From Pyrenophora tritici-repentis (taxonomy: Eukaryota > Ascomycota > Dothideomycetes > Pleosporales > Pleosporaceae), in contig NC_089392.1 of assembly GCF_003171515.1 (NCBI RefSeq), forward strand, positions 1,674,001 through 1,738,000: 64,000 nt of DNA, written 5' to 3'. Shown in pieces: positions 45,131 through 57,700 of the stretch. A program made the position numbers and the translations under genes. The notes under the pieces are model-generated. The model made no database searches. It was given only the letters and a program-made list of their open reading frames with translations, and had not been told where the DNA came from. Numbering within the stretch: position 1 is the stretch's first letter; the number at the start of each line of letters is the position of its first letter.

Positions 45131-48100
45131 CATACTTGTCAACGAGCGAGCCGGCTCGCTCAGCTCGCTCGGCTTGGACGTTTTGACCAAGCCGAATGAG
45201 CTGAGCGCGCAGTGCGCGCTTGCAAGCCGAGCGAGCTTAGGGATAGGCGCTCGCTCAGTCAGCTTGCTTAGCTTGGTTGGATGGGGCGGTTGGAAACTTG
45301 GGGCTGAAGGACTTGGTGGAGGGGCAATCTCACGATGATTTTTAGGTGTAGTGCGTAAGTTCGAAACCTAGTTATAACCTAAAATACACTCTTTTTTGCT
45401 ATATTTCTAGCAAATAAGCTACTAAATTTCCGGCTAACGGCCTGGCAACAATATTCTCCTTCTGCGACACTTCACTTACTACTTATCACCCACCACACTC
45501 ACCTATACTCCATCAACGCGTCTCTATTTGCAGCTATTATCTACCTCGCCGTTGCTATAATGCCAGCAAAAAGAACACGCGTTAATGCTCTAGAAATCGC
45601 GACAACTTCGAAGCGCCCTAGAGTCGCAGCGCGTCATCGCGGGACTGCCAGCCAACCTGTGCTAGTCGATACTCGGCCATTCTCACCATCTCCACCTCCT
45701 CCACCGCTGTCGCCGCGTCAAGCTCTCGTCGCCGCGCCACAAGCACCAAATTTTGAAGCGACCCTCCGAGAGTCGCGCGCCGAAGAGACAATCATCCCAC
45801 CACCTGAGGGCAGCGAGCATGCCACTGTTGCAGCTTCAGGAGCAGCTAGCGAGGCTGTCGACGAGGGTTTCGTATGGGTAGAGGACAAATACGACGGCTT
45901 TAATTGGAGTCGCTACCCAAAGCACTGCAAGCCGCCCACATCACTTTCGAACCGAGCAAGCTGGGTATACAGCCATGGCTATCGCATCGCCTTGCGCAGC
46001 AACGTCGCAAAAGTCACGTGGATCTGCCACTATTGCTATAAGCACAAGTTCACTACTGTTGGCCGTGGCATACATGACGTCTCGCAGTCTCCATCAGCGC
46101 CAGCACGTCATCTCGGAGAAGACAAGAAAGGTCATGGCTTGAAGCCTCCAAGTAAGCGCACTACCGTCGCTCCTCGGAAAGAAACTCTCCTCGAACGCGC
46201 CCTTCAGAAGGGCTGCTCTCAGGCTGTTGCCAACGAGCTTACCAACTTCAATATACAAGAGTTTAGGCTTGCGGCCGTTACCTGGCTCGTCGAAAACAAC
46301 CTCCCACTCTTACAATTCGAATCATCGTCTTTTCGCAATATGATACAATTAGCTAGCGTAGAGGCAGAACGAGCCCTGTGGGCATCTCATAACAGCGTCT
46401 CACGATACGTTATACGCCTGTACAACTACCTGTTACCAAAGGTTGTCGCAAGCCTTTCAGAATCAATGAGCAAAGTCCATATAAGCTTTGACGGATGGAC
46501 GACAAAAGGTGGCAAGCGCGGTTACTTAGGTATCGTCGCCCACTACGTTGATAGCTCTGGCGAGCTCAGGGACTTGCCTATTGCGCTCCCACAACTGACA
46601 GGTGCCCACACCGGCGAGGCCATGGCTGAGGTCGTGATGGCAATATTCAAGCAGTTCGAAATCACTGTGGGCAAGCTCGGTTACTTCGTCCTCGACAACG
46701 CACATAACAACAACACCACGATCAACACTCTCGCCTTGCAGATGGGCTTCAGCGCTACCGAGCGTCGCCTTCGCTGCGGTCCTCATACGCTTAATCTCAT
46801 TGGCCAGATGCTACTCTGGGGTGAGGAGAAAGAGTCCTACGACAACGAGGAGACTGAGCGCGTGAACGAAGCTGAGAACATGGCTACTTGGCGAGGCGAT
46901 GGACCATTAGGAGTGCTTCTCGCGGTTATCAACTACATCAAAACACCACAACAGTACGCTCTTTTTGAGAAGTATCAGAAGCTCGCTATTAGGGACCAGC
47001 CTGTCAACGCGCCAACAGAACAGCACAAAATCAAGGAGCCCGTCAAGCCAGTTGTTACTCGCTGGAACTCTTACGTTTCGTGTTTTGAGCGCGCTGTTGA
47101 GTTGCAATTAGCGGTTAATGGGTACGCCAACTACCATATTCAGAAGATTGAAACTGAAGACGCGTACGCCCGAAGTCGTAACAACAAGCTGCCTGCAGCG
47201 CCGGATTGGATGAGGTCTGATGGGATCAATGCCCATGACTGGCAGGTGATTGCTGAGTATATTGATGTGCTCAGGCCACTGAAACAAGCTACAAAACGGC
47301 TTGAAGGCCGCGGCAAAAGCGGTGCTTTTGGAGCAATCGCTGAGGTTATTCCAGTATTTGAATACTTACTTGGAGTCTATGAGGACCGCTTGCAAAGCTA
47401 TGAAGACGTCATTCACGATGAGCATACAGAGTCACCCAAAGACCACCTTGCTATCAACCTCCGCGCTGCCCTAGTTAAAGCCCGCGAGTACTACAACAAG
47501 CTCGACCTCTCGCCAGCTTACTATGCTGCTACAATCCTTCATCCTCGCTACAAAAGCTACCTTGACGCAGCGTGGGCGGATAAGCCTGATTGGCTAGAGA
47601 GCAGCAACCGCAAGTTTCAACATTTGTGGGCGGAGTACAAAAGCTTACCGAAGCCGCGCTTACGCCCCAAAGTCAGGCACAATGATATAGACGACGCTAT
47701 CAACAGCTTTATTGAGCCTGCAGGGCTTACGGAGAACGAGGAGGATGAATATGAGGCTTGGAAACGCAGCGAACCGATCGCTAGCGAGGGCGTCGACCCT
47801 ATAAAATACTGGGTAGGACTCCGCGATCGCTACCCCAGCCTTAGCAAATTTGCTATCGACATGCTATCAATCCCAGGCTCAAGCTGTGAGTGTGAGCGCT
47901 TATTCAGCGAGCTGGGTGACCTCCTCGAGCCCCGTCGGCGCAGCATTTCTCCGCAACTTCTAGCAGCAATACAGTGCGATCGACGATGGATAAGAGCTGG
48001 ATTTGGCAGTGGTGAGGTGCCTGTAAAGGAGGCTATCAGCGATGAGGAGATGGACGCGAAATACGGTGTACATAAGTGGGATATTAGCTGAGAAACTCAA

Positions 48101-48271
48101 CACCAAGGTTTCTATATAACTTTCCTAATCGGGACTGAGCCCATCAAGCCGAGCGAGCTGACAGCCCTGTTTCAGCCAATCCGAGCGAGCCGAGCGAGCT
48201 GCTGGCCTCCGCTCAATTGGCTGAGCAAGCCAATTGGCTGAGCTCGCTCAGCTTGCTCATTGACATCTGTG
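45131..48271 (+). mobile_element. hAT-superfamily DNA transposon, 3141 bp, apparently intact
   Basis: The element is bounded by 8-bp duplications. It has imperfect inverted ends that begin with CA and share TGTCAA-x-GAGC-x-AGC (about 15 of 21 matches). Both subterminal regions are packed with GAGCGAGC/GCTCGCTC words in both orientations, as expected for transposase binding sites. One full transposase ORF is present on the plus strand. The insertion lies inside the last exon of a Zn2Cys6 gene; taking out the element and one duplication restores the reading frame exactly. An intact ORF, intact duplication and clean frame all suggest a young, possibly active copy. Confidence 0.92.
45560..48091 (+). 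CDS. hAT transposase
   Basis: A single uninterrupted ORF of 843 residues. A BED-type zinc finger lies at about 135-190 (W.C156-x2-C159 with H172 and H184), preceded by a disordered Pro/Ala-rich N-terminus. The RNase H-like catalytic core has D311 (ISFDGWTT) and D379 (FVLDNAHNNNT). The third acidic residue, E779, lies in CECERLFSELGDLLEPRRR within the C-terminal hAT dimerisation domain (IKYWVGLRDRYPSLSKFAID). The large helical insertion domain falls between the second Asp and the Glu, as usual. The transposase excises and reinserts the element by a hairpin mechanism in the nucleus. It reads in the same direction as the host gene. All catalytic residues are present. Confidence 0.95.
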   Translation: MPAKRTRVNALEIATTSKRPRVAARHRGTASQPVLVDTRPFSPSPPPPPLSPRQALVAAPQAPNFEATLRESRAEETIIPPPEGSEHATVAASGAASEAVDEGFVWVEDKYDGFNWSRYPKHCKPPTSLSNRASWVYSHGYRIALRSNVAKVTWICHYCYKHKFTTVGRGIHDVSQSPSAPARHLGEDKKGHGLKPPSKRTTVAPRKETLLERALQKGCSQAVANELTNFNIQEFRLAAVTWLVENNLPLLQFESSSFRNMIQLASVEAERALWASHNSVSRYVIRLYNYLLPKVVASLSESMSKVHISFDGWTTKGGKRGYLGIVAHYVDSSGELRDLPIALPQLTGAHTGEAMAEVVMAIFKQFEITVGKLGYFVLDNAHNNNTTINTLALQMGFSATERRLRCGPHTLNLIGQMLLWGEEKESYDNEETERVNEAENMATWRGDGPLGVLLAVINYIKTPQQYALFEKYQKLAIRDQPVNAPTEQHKIKEPVKPVVTRWNSYVSCFERAVELQLAVNGYANYHIQKIETEDAYARSRNNKLPAAPDWMRSDGINAHDWQVIAEYIDVLRPLKQATKRLEGRGKSGAFGAIAEVIPVFEYLLGVYEDRLQSYEDVIHDEHTESPKDHLAINLRAALVKAREYYNKLDLSPAYYAATILHPRYKSYLDAAWADKPDWLESSNRKFQHLWAEYKSLPKPRLRPKVRHNDIDDAINSFIEPAGLTENEEDEYEAWKRSEPIASEGVDPIKYWVGLRDRYPSLSKFAIDMLSIPGSSCECERLFSELGDLLEPRRRSISPQLLAAIQCDRRWIRAGFGSGEVPVKEAISDEEMDAKYGVHKWDIS

Positions 48272-48279
48272 GCGGAGAC
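48272..48279 (+). repeat. Right copy of 8-bp target site duplication of hAT element
   Basis: GCGGAGAC, identical to 45123-45130. The base before each copy is also G, so the exact limit is ambiguous by one position; the choice given makes the element ends CA...TG. Confidence 0.85.
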
Positions 48280-49057
48280 ATCCAACGAACACTCTCAGTC
48301 TCTCCAATCTCTACAGATTGATGAGGACTCGAATTTTCGCAACCCGAAGATGACCCTGCGATGCGATTCAGAACGATTGGTGCATCCACATGGTTACACG
48401 GCGTCAACATCGTCTACCGACAGACTGGAACCCCACGAGAAATATGAAACTATGACAAGCGAACACCATGGGTGGCAAACTAGCCGAGGTCAGGGAGGAG
48501 CTGAACCGCTTCATTTGCACAGCCAGTCAAATGAGACGGATGGACGGGGCTATAGTGGTTGGCAGTACTACGGGTCCCCGAACGCATGTAGTGGGAAGGA
48601 GCACCATATGGACCTACTCCGCACCTCTATTGACGCACAGCAAAACGGACAAGCAGCTCAGAGACACAATTCTTGTCCTGCACTTCCGCAGCCAGTCGCA
48701 TGTCCCCCCCACTTACGCCCAACGCAATCTTCTCCCAACAGTGCTCAGGCAGGTCCAGAGCCCCAGCTGGTGTCTCCGTACTTCTACTCCCAGGCTCATC
48801 CACAACAGACCCAGCTACAACAAAGCCAATATATGGAACATAGCTTTTCCAAGACAGACTCACTCTTTCGGCACGCAATAAGTACACCAGTGTCAAGCAT
48901 CGCAGAGGTATCAAGGGACACTTCAACAGTTTGTGGAAGTCCCCGGTGGCAGCAGGAACAGACTCTTTATCCCGTCTTCACCCAGCTATATGATATAGGT
49001 ATTCCATCCGCGTCGAATGTGGCCATGAACATGGAGGAGTGGCAGCATGAGTGGTAA
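48280..49057 (+). pseudogene. Zn2Cys6 transcription factor, 3' part separated by hAT insertion
   Basis: After the right duplication the frame of the regulator resumes (SNEHSQSLQSLQIDED) and runs 258 codons to the stop at 49055-49057. The segment is Ser/Gln/His/Pro-rich with no folded domain, typical of the C-terminal transactivation part of these regulators, and ends MEEWQHEW. It has no start of its own that would make a sensible protein, so it is an orphan tail. Together with 42564-45130 and without the element, the gene would be about 995 codons. Confidence 0.85.
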
Positions 49058-51814
49058 AGGTGAAGTAGATATGATCACAGGTTGATGAAGACGGAACAGT
49101 GGACTCTCTCAAACCAATATCTCGGTACTGTCAAAATACAAAACCAGTCATAGGACTCTTATCCTAGTTTTGATTGAAACGATATCTGCAGTCGCTCGCA
49201 CCTGCTTCTCGGTACAAGCTAATGTCGTCATGTCTTAGTCAGCAACAAAACGGTCAGCCCCTACAGCAGCACCGCTTTTCTGACAGCTCCCTCGCTCTTC
49301 TCCATCTGTGCGCCACGATCTATCGTCGATCTCAACGCCTTTCACAGGTAAGGCATAAGTTCAATTGCCTCCGCCCGCTATATTACATCATGCCACCCGC
49401 CACCTTGGTTTCGGTGGCGGCTGCCAATACATGTTCCGCCGGGTACTACAGCCTTGTCTCTGTCTTCACTTGATCGGACTGTATCGGGGATCAGCCGCCC
49501 TGTTTTCAAGGCGGAGAAACGAAATCAAGTTCTGATGATTATACCCGGTCGTTTCGGCACCTTCTCACAGTGAGGGACGCGGTAAGCTATCTTTTAGATC
49601 CGTCTCTCTTAACACCCACTTCATGTACCCGACGCTTCATGTGCCTGCATAAACTCAGAGAATTGCGCGTCCCGAAAATCTGGGTGACAAGCGGCCGGAG
49701 GCGAAGTCTAGACTCAAACACCACAAGGGGAAGCAGGTCATACGGGTAACTGCGTGGCACGTCGTACAAGACCAAGCACATCATCAAGGAAGCTGCAATG
49801 AACTCTGCACTTTGCATTGTGGCACTGCAGTTACACTAAAACTTTATAGTCTTCGGAGGCGCTGCGAGGCGTCATATACTCCAGTCGTCATTGTTGGTAT
49901 CATCAGTGGGTGCCTGCATGGGTCTGTACATCTAGTGGGTGGCGTTTGCGACGAGGTTGACTTAACGTACCGCCTACGCTTTGAGCCTCACTTTCAAGGT
50001 TCTTCGGTGCGGCATCCGGCATGAGAGATTGACCTTATGGTTTATGATGATCAAATCTGCAGTTTTCGCGACCACCGTTTTGCTGCAGCCAATACTTTGT
50101 TCTCACTACATGATCGCAGCACCATGCATAGGCGGAGAACGGCTGAATCGTATCCACCTAGACCAAAGCACTCTCGGGGATCTTACTGCCTCAACAATGG
50201 ATAGGCATTTTCGAAACAAGTACTCCGCCGAATGCTTTTGTCCGCGTCTCCGCACAACCTGGGGTAACCCACTATAACTCGGAGATGCGAAGTGAAACCC
50301 CACAGAGTCACGGAGAAAGACGCTTCCAAACTCCGATTGCATAATCGTAAACCAAACTGTAAAACATGTGTCACACTCGTTTTCTCCCAGCCATTGATTC
50401 TGGTGCTCATAACACCCGTCAAAGGTGTCAGCTTACTCCGGTTTATATCCACCCATCGCTCAGAACTAGTTTACCGACTGCGCAGTTTCCAGATGCCGCC
50501 CCCATATCTCCTCCTTTCATAGACGGCAGAACCAGTATACCGGGAGCACTAGAGTTACATGACTCGGCGCGCATATACCAGTAAAGCAATTACCAAGAAA
50601 GCATATGATATGATTACTGCATATTTGGTATGCAGCTAACGAGTAACGTCGCGTCCTACGCACCCCATGATCTATCATTTACGACATGGGGATAACGAAC
50701 CATTAGCTCTTAATGGCTGGAACGTAGGTTGGCGAGCTCAACTGCAGGTCTCAGGAAATGCGATACTAGATTGATCGGGAGCGTTTGCATAAACGCGGTT
50801 TGCCAATACACTGCTTTAGGTACGCTCTAATCACTCTCAGCAACTCCTAGCTAAATAATATTCACTAGTAGCCCAATGCAAGAACAATTTTGTTCACTAA
50901 TCCAAACATTCCCTTGCATCGATGGGAAACCCACCACCTATCGCATCCATGTCTCGGGAATACCGCAGTTTTTGTTTCCACGGCCGCCATCTCCCAAAAC
51001 CATGGCCCGGGATGAGACATGCACGTGGAATTTAACTGGACTACTTACATTCTTATCTGATGTTCCGATCCCAAATACCCGCACTCGGCTCGGATAGAAG
51101 GGTGTGGATGTTGAAACATGGATTCCGGCCTGTATGGCTCGGATGCATAATGGGAAGCTTCGTAACGGACTCTCGGGCCATGCATAGTAATCGACATGGT
51201 AAGTGATCATCACAAAGATTGGAAAAGTGAGTTGCAGTCGTATGATATATTACAATCAATGACTTGCAGAGTCGATCAATTGACATCCAGTCCGAGGAAC
51301 CTGTTCCAAACTCTCTGTCATCGCTTCTGTGAGTTTCAGATATATCTTTGAAGAATGGGGAAAATAAGATAGCTCAAGAGCAAGGAATAAAGCTTACTTC
51401 AACTGAAGCCGAATGTAGAATGATACCAGAACATGTGAAGAGAAGTGGTGATCGTAGTTTCAGCGAAAGCTATCTAATGTCCGTGATACCTAGGCAGCAA
51501 TGCTGATATGATGGTGATGATGATGCCACTACCAATGCTGACATTGATGATAATAGTGATAGTGAAGGACCTGGGGTATATGCCAAGATAGCAGTTCAAG
51601 CCAAAAGAGAGAAAAAACGCCCTCCCCGAATCACCCAGTCTACGCATCCCGACGATAAAGCAAAAGTTTGCAATGGCGCCCAATCGCGAAAACCAAACTT
51701 GTTGAAAGACCTCCGCTCGCTTGGTCGCGCCTACGGTTAAAAAAAAATAGGCGAACCCGGACAATGCTGGGAAAGAGACGACCAAAGCCCATTTTGTCCC
51801 AGATACACATCAAA
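49058..51814. other. Intergenic, 2.8 kb, no supported gene
   Basis: Short ORFs on both strands have no protein-like composition. There is a GAT/GATG-rich simple region around 51505-51565. Nothing else is recognised. Confidence 0.5.
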
Positions 51815-53738
51815 TTACTCCTGCAGTTGATGCGTCGGACAAGCGCCTCTTCCCTTTTTATCCCACCACTCTTTGATACACGACTGTGAGTCGCGTTAGC
51901 GGAACGTTCACCAATGTTGAAGTGATAAGTGAATATGTACATACCTCATGAAACTTGCACCAGCAAACCAGCCTGGCCATCTTATCGCCTGCTTCAAAGT
52001 CTTCTAGACAAATTGTACATTCGGCCTGTCTGCCTTCGTCGTCGATGCAATCTTTCTCTGTAGCTACATAAGGAAACATGCCGCGTGCGGCATGGCTCAT
52101 GCGACTCTGATTGCTTGCTCCCTCGCCGTTGCCAGCACTGCTCATACCACGGGTGCGCTGGTTGGGTAGACTTGCTGAGGTGACTTGTGCGAGGGCTGCA
52201 GTTGGGCCGGGGGAGGCTGAGTGAAGAGCAATGCACTCTTGGATGTGTTGGGTGCGCTCTGTGTCGTCATTGTTGGGGCCCTTGGGTGGAAGTTCTTCGC
52301 CGCAGATGGGGCATTCGTCTTCTTCGGCAACCTGACGTCGAGGCCGAGGTGGTTGTGCCCGTTGAGGCTGGAGTGGAGGTGGGACAGGGGTATATGGGGA
52401 TTGTCCAAACGTGCTAGAACCTGTGAATGATCCGTAGCCATAATTTGATCGGCTTTGAGTATTACGGGGCCGGTTACTGGCTATTGTTTGTGAGATCAGT
52501 GGGGCGCGGTGATGCGGATATTGCTGTTGAGCTGCGGAAGGTGGCAGCGGTGGCAGACGCCTTTCACCAATATTAGAGTTGCCATGGTAGCTTACTCTCC
52601 TGCTCTGATCATTCGAAGGATCACGTCCACCATGTATTTGCGCCTGACCCGCGAATTGAGATGTTCCTTGTACACTCGAAGCTGACCTATGTGCTCGGGG
52701 GTGCGGTGGTGGTTGCGGACGGGAAATGTATGGCGAGCGCGCCGTAGGCGGGAATTGGCCTGGATAACGAGATGCGCGAGCGGGTGTGTCGTATTGTGGT
52801 GGTGGACTAAAGTTTGGGTCTGGTACACATGGGTTGCAAACGCGGACTTCCTCGCCTCCACCTAGCGCGGGATTGCGGAACGGGCCGAAGTTTGACATGG
52901 CATTCTCATCATCACTCGTCAGATCGATATAGTTGGTGATGCTCTCGGACGGTGGGTGAACGATAAATTGCCTGGGTATAGTAATGCGATGGGGGGAGCA
53001 CGAAGCGCACACGACTCTTCCACATTTCCTGTTCTCGTTGATTAGCAAACAGTTCGCACAGGGTATGGCATGTGAAGATGCGTCTACACACCTGCAATGA
53101 TGCCTTCTAAGTAAGAATGTAAAGGGTTTCTTGCACACCGGACACTGGGTGACCTCACTGTCCGGTTGCCATGGCGGCAGTACAATATCACTCTGCCTTC
53201 TCGGAGCCGCAATATTCGCCTGTGTTGGGATGGATGGCGTTGGTGGTAGGGCTCGAACAGCCGGCGGCGAGTCGAGAAGTATAGGATTCGCGATTGTGGC
53301 TCCCGTGTTTTCTGAATGCATCCTTATGCTCGATGGTCGTCTCATGGGAGAGTCGGCCGTTGTCAAACGTCGTTTGCGGTCAGAGCTGCTCGGGGGTGAC
53401 GAATCGGCATGCGGTGGGGGACGTGTTGGAAGGGTATATCGCGAAGAAGAGGGGTTTGCGCGATCTTCAGAGGCGGTAGTGGGGGTCGATATGCTGGATG
53501 TGGGTGGCTGGTTGGTACTGATATCGGTACCCTCCCTTAGAAAGTCCATCCACGTTTCGCGGTCCTGAGCCAAAAAATGTGAGGCAACGACACCCTGTGA
53601 ATGGTGTCTGGAGTTGCTCCCGATCCTGGCCTCGCGGGCCCGTTCTGTGTTGCTAATCGATACGTCATGCTGGCTCCCGTAGGCATGGGAGTTGTGCATA
53701 TACGGCCCGCTCGGGCGTGGATTGGCATTCGGAGTCAT
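51815..53738 (-). CDS. FYVE and RING domain E3 ubiquitin ligase (Pib1-like)
   Basis: Three exons (53738-53092, 53028-51945, 51883-51815) give about 599 residues. The N-terminal 190 residues are disordered. A canonical FYVE finger (about 195-290) follows: WQPD, CPVCKKPF, RRHHCRKCG, then VRVCNPC. It would bind phosphatidylinositol 3-phosphate on endosomes and the vacuole. The C-terminus is a RING (CTICLEDFEAGD, then CWCKFHESCIKEWW and CPTH) completed only by the last small exon. Yeast Pib1 has the same order and ubiquitinates endosomal and vacuolar cargo. Odd points: the first intron is 63 nt, a multiple of three without a stop, and falls inside the FYVE core. The final RING ligand is His rather than Cys. 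Confidence 0.88.
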
Positions 53739-54713
53739 TTCGACGGATCTGTGCCTGGCTGGCGCACTCGGTGATGCAAATCAATCCTTAACAGGGCCTC
53801 CACGCGACAATATAATAGGTGAATGAGGCACAGCCAGCGTGATGGCGAGGGCGAGGGGTCGTTCTTCGTAGAGAAGGTCGGCCGGCTCACGGCAACATGC
53901 CGCCACTGGCACGTTCTTGTACGTCGCGTACAAGCTTTAGTAATACAACAGAGTGTATAACGCTGCCCATTCAATCAGTCCCGTATCAGACATCTGGCCT
54001 TGTCACGTTCACTTACCTATCAGTAGCGCTGCGTTGCGGTGTAAAGGCCGGAGGTGGGTGGGTCTCGCGCGTCGGCTCGGGCGAGGGGACTTTCCAACCA
54101 CTTTCCTGCACAGCTCGTGAAAATGGGCTGTTGAATATAGCACAGAAGCAAAACACTAGCTGCAGTCACGCATTCGAAAAAGGTCAGACAATATGCGCAG
54201 GCTACACTCCAGATTCCAGAAAGAAGAGAGAGCGTCAGCTTCGACGGTACATGGATGGTTTGAATGCCTCAGGCGTCACTTATCGTCGCTATCTTAGCCG
54301 TTTCACGCGACCAACTGCGCCACGACTTAGCCTCTTACGGAAACACCCATGGGCGGACCGATGTCCCCATTCCACCAAATCTTCTCAGCCCCTCACATCT
54401 TAGTCAACTATGGCACGAGACAGGTTCACATGTCCTGTATAGTTTGAGTTCGCTTCAGATTACTATTTTACGTTGCCAGCAGCGCCAGCCTCCTCATCCT
54501 GCTATATATATATATGAAAAACTGAATGTCCGTGTCTACCTAGGTCGCAAGAGCACGCCGCTCATATCACCTACCAAACGCCGCGAGTTCGCTTTTGAAC
54601 AAATGTACAGTAAGAGACTCGTAAATGCACCTTTAGCGCCAAAATCAAAACTACAAAGGAAACATGTGACTGTGCAGGTCGTGTGCCGACCAAAAGATTA
54701 CAGGCGGCAGCCT
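53739..54713. other. Intergenic
   Basis: 975 bp between two minus-strand genes: the promoter of the FYVE-RING gene and the 3' region of the TRP-like gene. A short (TA)n tract lies at about 54504-54513. No gene is supported; ORFs on the plus strand near 54264-54941 mostly mirror the TRP-like coding frame. Confidence 0.5.
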
Positions 54714-57700
54714 TCATCTACGGTGACTGCGTCCACTATGTTGTGTGCTTCCACTACGGCTGCGATCCACAATCTCTGCAGAAGCTTCGAGGTGACTTCC
54801 AGCGTCGTAGCCGTCACTTTGAACACTATCCTTGGTCACATGATGTTGGACGAAGCCAGTACTGAGTGGCCGCTCGGCCGTTGCGCCAATCCTCGGCGGT
54901 GCATTGAGCTCACTCATACCGTCATTACGATATGTACTTGATGCTGACGAGTGCGCAGGAGAACGTTCGGGTGACGGCTCGGTAGATCCGAATGGAAGGC
55001 GGATAGGCAGCCCTCCAGGTCCAGATGGTTGCAAGTGTTGACTTTGACTTTGACGCGATGACCGATACGGATTTGTTGTTAGTGTAGAGCCATCTATGAC
55101 AGTTGATAGTCGTTCTGGGAGCATTGCAGCTTCAGTTGAATTGGTACGTCGAGAGTTCTTGCGCGGCAGTGAAGGTGCTCGACTTGGACCATCTGGGGCG
55201 TGAGTAGCTCGGGAAGCGCGCGACCCAATTCTACTGGGAAGCTCGATTCCACCAAAACTTTCGATGGGCCCCAAGGCCGGTGCAGTAGGAGACACACGGT
55301 GAGCCGGGTCGTAAAGGTCTTCGTCGTCGCTACTACTACTCGGCTCACTATCAGACGAGTGCCGCCTCTCACCAGCTAAGACAGCGGCCGATGCCACACC
55401 CGAGCCCCCTGATATCTTTCTAGTCTGAGGCGGTGAGTCGGGACTATCGCGGTAGGGCTCCGATGCAGGTTCTGGCGTTTCTCTGTCCTCTTCCACAGCC
55501 ACCATCTGTGGTGGCATGCGCGTACTCCTGACCACTTCGAAACCTTTGCTCTTCTCCTTCTTTCTTCCGCCCATGAGGTTCAGACTCCTGAACCAACCAG
55601 TAGCAGATGAGACAGGGCTCATGGGATCAGCAGGTCCGGTCTTGAGCTTTCGCGTAGGTTGAGAAGATAACGCAGGGCCGCGGAGTCCATAGTAGAAATC
55701 CGACTCTCGCACCGAGTAATCCGTGTTGATATTCTTCCTATCTAGGTTCGAGTCGGAATCGTCGCGATTTACTCTTAGATAGGCTGGAGCCGGAGTGCTA
55801 GAGTTCCGTGAGGGGCCTTCACCGGCAAGCATGGCTGGAGGATCCAAATGGTCAGAGTAGGGAGCATCGGCAATGTCAGCACTTCCGACAGGGGCTTTGC
55901 CTGGAGCACCAGAACCCATTGAGTCCGTGGTATACTTGCGAGGACGTGGCGGACGGTAATAAGGATCCACAGCATCCATGGCGCCCATTGTCGGCCTTCG
56001 GGAGCTATGGCCCGACGAACCACCAAGGAAATTGAATGGCACGGCTCCAGGAGCTGGACTGACATTAGCGTAATCACCCTGGCTGAACCCTTCGAATCCA
56101 ACACTTGCACGCTGGCTATCTCGGTCGTAGGGCCCATTCAAAAGGACAGCCGAGCTAGCAGAAAGGCTCCGGGATCGGCTATCCATGAGTTGAATGCTCT
56201 TGTGTTCATCATGGGCGAGCATCGCAGCATTGGAATTGAGGCTGCTCCTAGCGTGACGATGAACGTTCCGTTTGGACAGTTGCCTTTTTCCGAAAACAGT
56301 GGTAAGACCACCTCTTTGATCACCACCAGCACCGCTGAGCCTCGCGGAGACTTCGATGATGGTCTGGAGAGCGTTCAGGAAGAAGCCAAACACCAAGACG
56401 ACAGCGTGAAGAAGTAGAATGATGTATCCAATCCAACCTTTGGGTGCCTCGCCGACGTCGAGAGTGGGTACGAAGGCGACCGAAAGCAGGATACAAGTAA
56501 GTCGTATAGTCGCGAAGAAGGTATGATAAGCGTTCATCGAAGTGTTGGACTGGAATGGGCGGAACGCGTGTAAAGTCAAGATTAGGATTACTTCGCATAT
56601 AGCAAGTATGATAATTTGGGCGATGCCAGAAGGCTGGATGGCGCCGATAGCGATGCCACGCATGATGGTTAGCAAAACAGGAATAAAAGCAAAGGGTGCA
56701 GCATCGTCAGAGTATGTGTTGTAAAGTGGGCCGTACATCAAGACGGTCGGTAGGTCGTCAAACAGGTGGGCTCGGGGGCGGGTGGTGAAGATGAACCAGA
56801 AAATCCAGGAAGCCACTACGGCGAAGAGAATCAGCATGATGACGGCTGTAGCCACGACGGATGCTGACGAGCGTGGAGCTACGACGAGCTGGAACAAGGA
56901 CAAGGCTATTATGGGAAGCATAAAGTAGTTGTAGATGACACGGATAATGTTGCCAGCCGTGAATGCCCAGTTCTTCCCCGTCAAGTCGCCGTCCTGCGTG
57001 TTAGTCAGCCAGCGCGAGAGCCAGCGCATAATGAAACCGAGCTGTGTGAGGCAGACCACGCAGGCGATGAGCACAAGCAGGAAAATGGCCATGCATGCCC
57101 AAATGTCGCGCTCCTCTGTAAATCCAACATATTGGCCGAGACGGGTAAGACCGTAGGTGCCATTGACAAAGTAGATGCCATCGACGAGACTTTGGGATCC
57201 ATTACCCTCGCTGACGAAGCTCTGATTGAACAGGAGGATTGACCAGCTGGCCTGGCTCACCACTGGCTGGTAGAAGCCAGGGTAATTGAGGCTCAGACTG
57301 CCAGACAGGACAATGAATTGTATGTACTGCAGGCAGTCTCCAAATCCGGGCGTGACCAAGCGCAACAAGTCCTCGTCTCGGCCATAATTGCTCGTCCAGC
57401 GGAAAATGTTCGAGGTTCCCCATGGGCAGCATATAGCTGCAAATACTGTTGCAATCGCCACGAGCGCAAGCACGGCAGCAGGGAGGTAGCGGATCGCATT
57501 CGAGATTGTGTCTCCGAGGTCTGGTGTGATATTGGTAGAGACACAACCGAGAGCCTGTGCATTCTCGTTGCCAGAGACGATGCGTAGTGTCGAGGCCCAG
57601 GTAGAAAAGGCATATGAAGTGTCGAACGTGTGTGCTACGCTGACTGCTGGCATGGTCCAGTATTCGCTCGCATTTCCCCCAAAGGCAGGCGCCACCGGGC

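Noticed and set aside
54264..54941. 225-residue plus-strand ORF
   Set aside because: Its second half is antisense to the TRP-like gene's C-terminal coding region and its composition is not protein-like.
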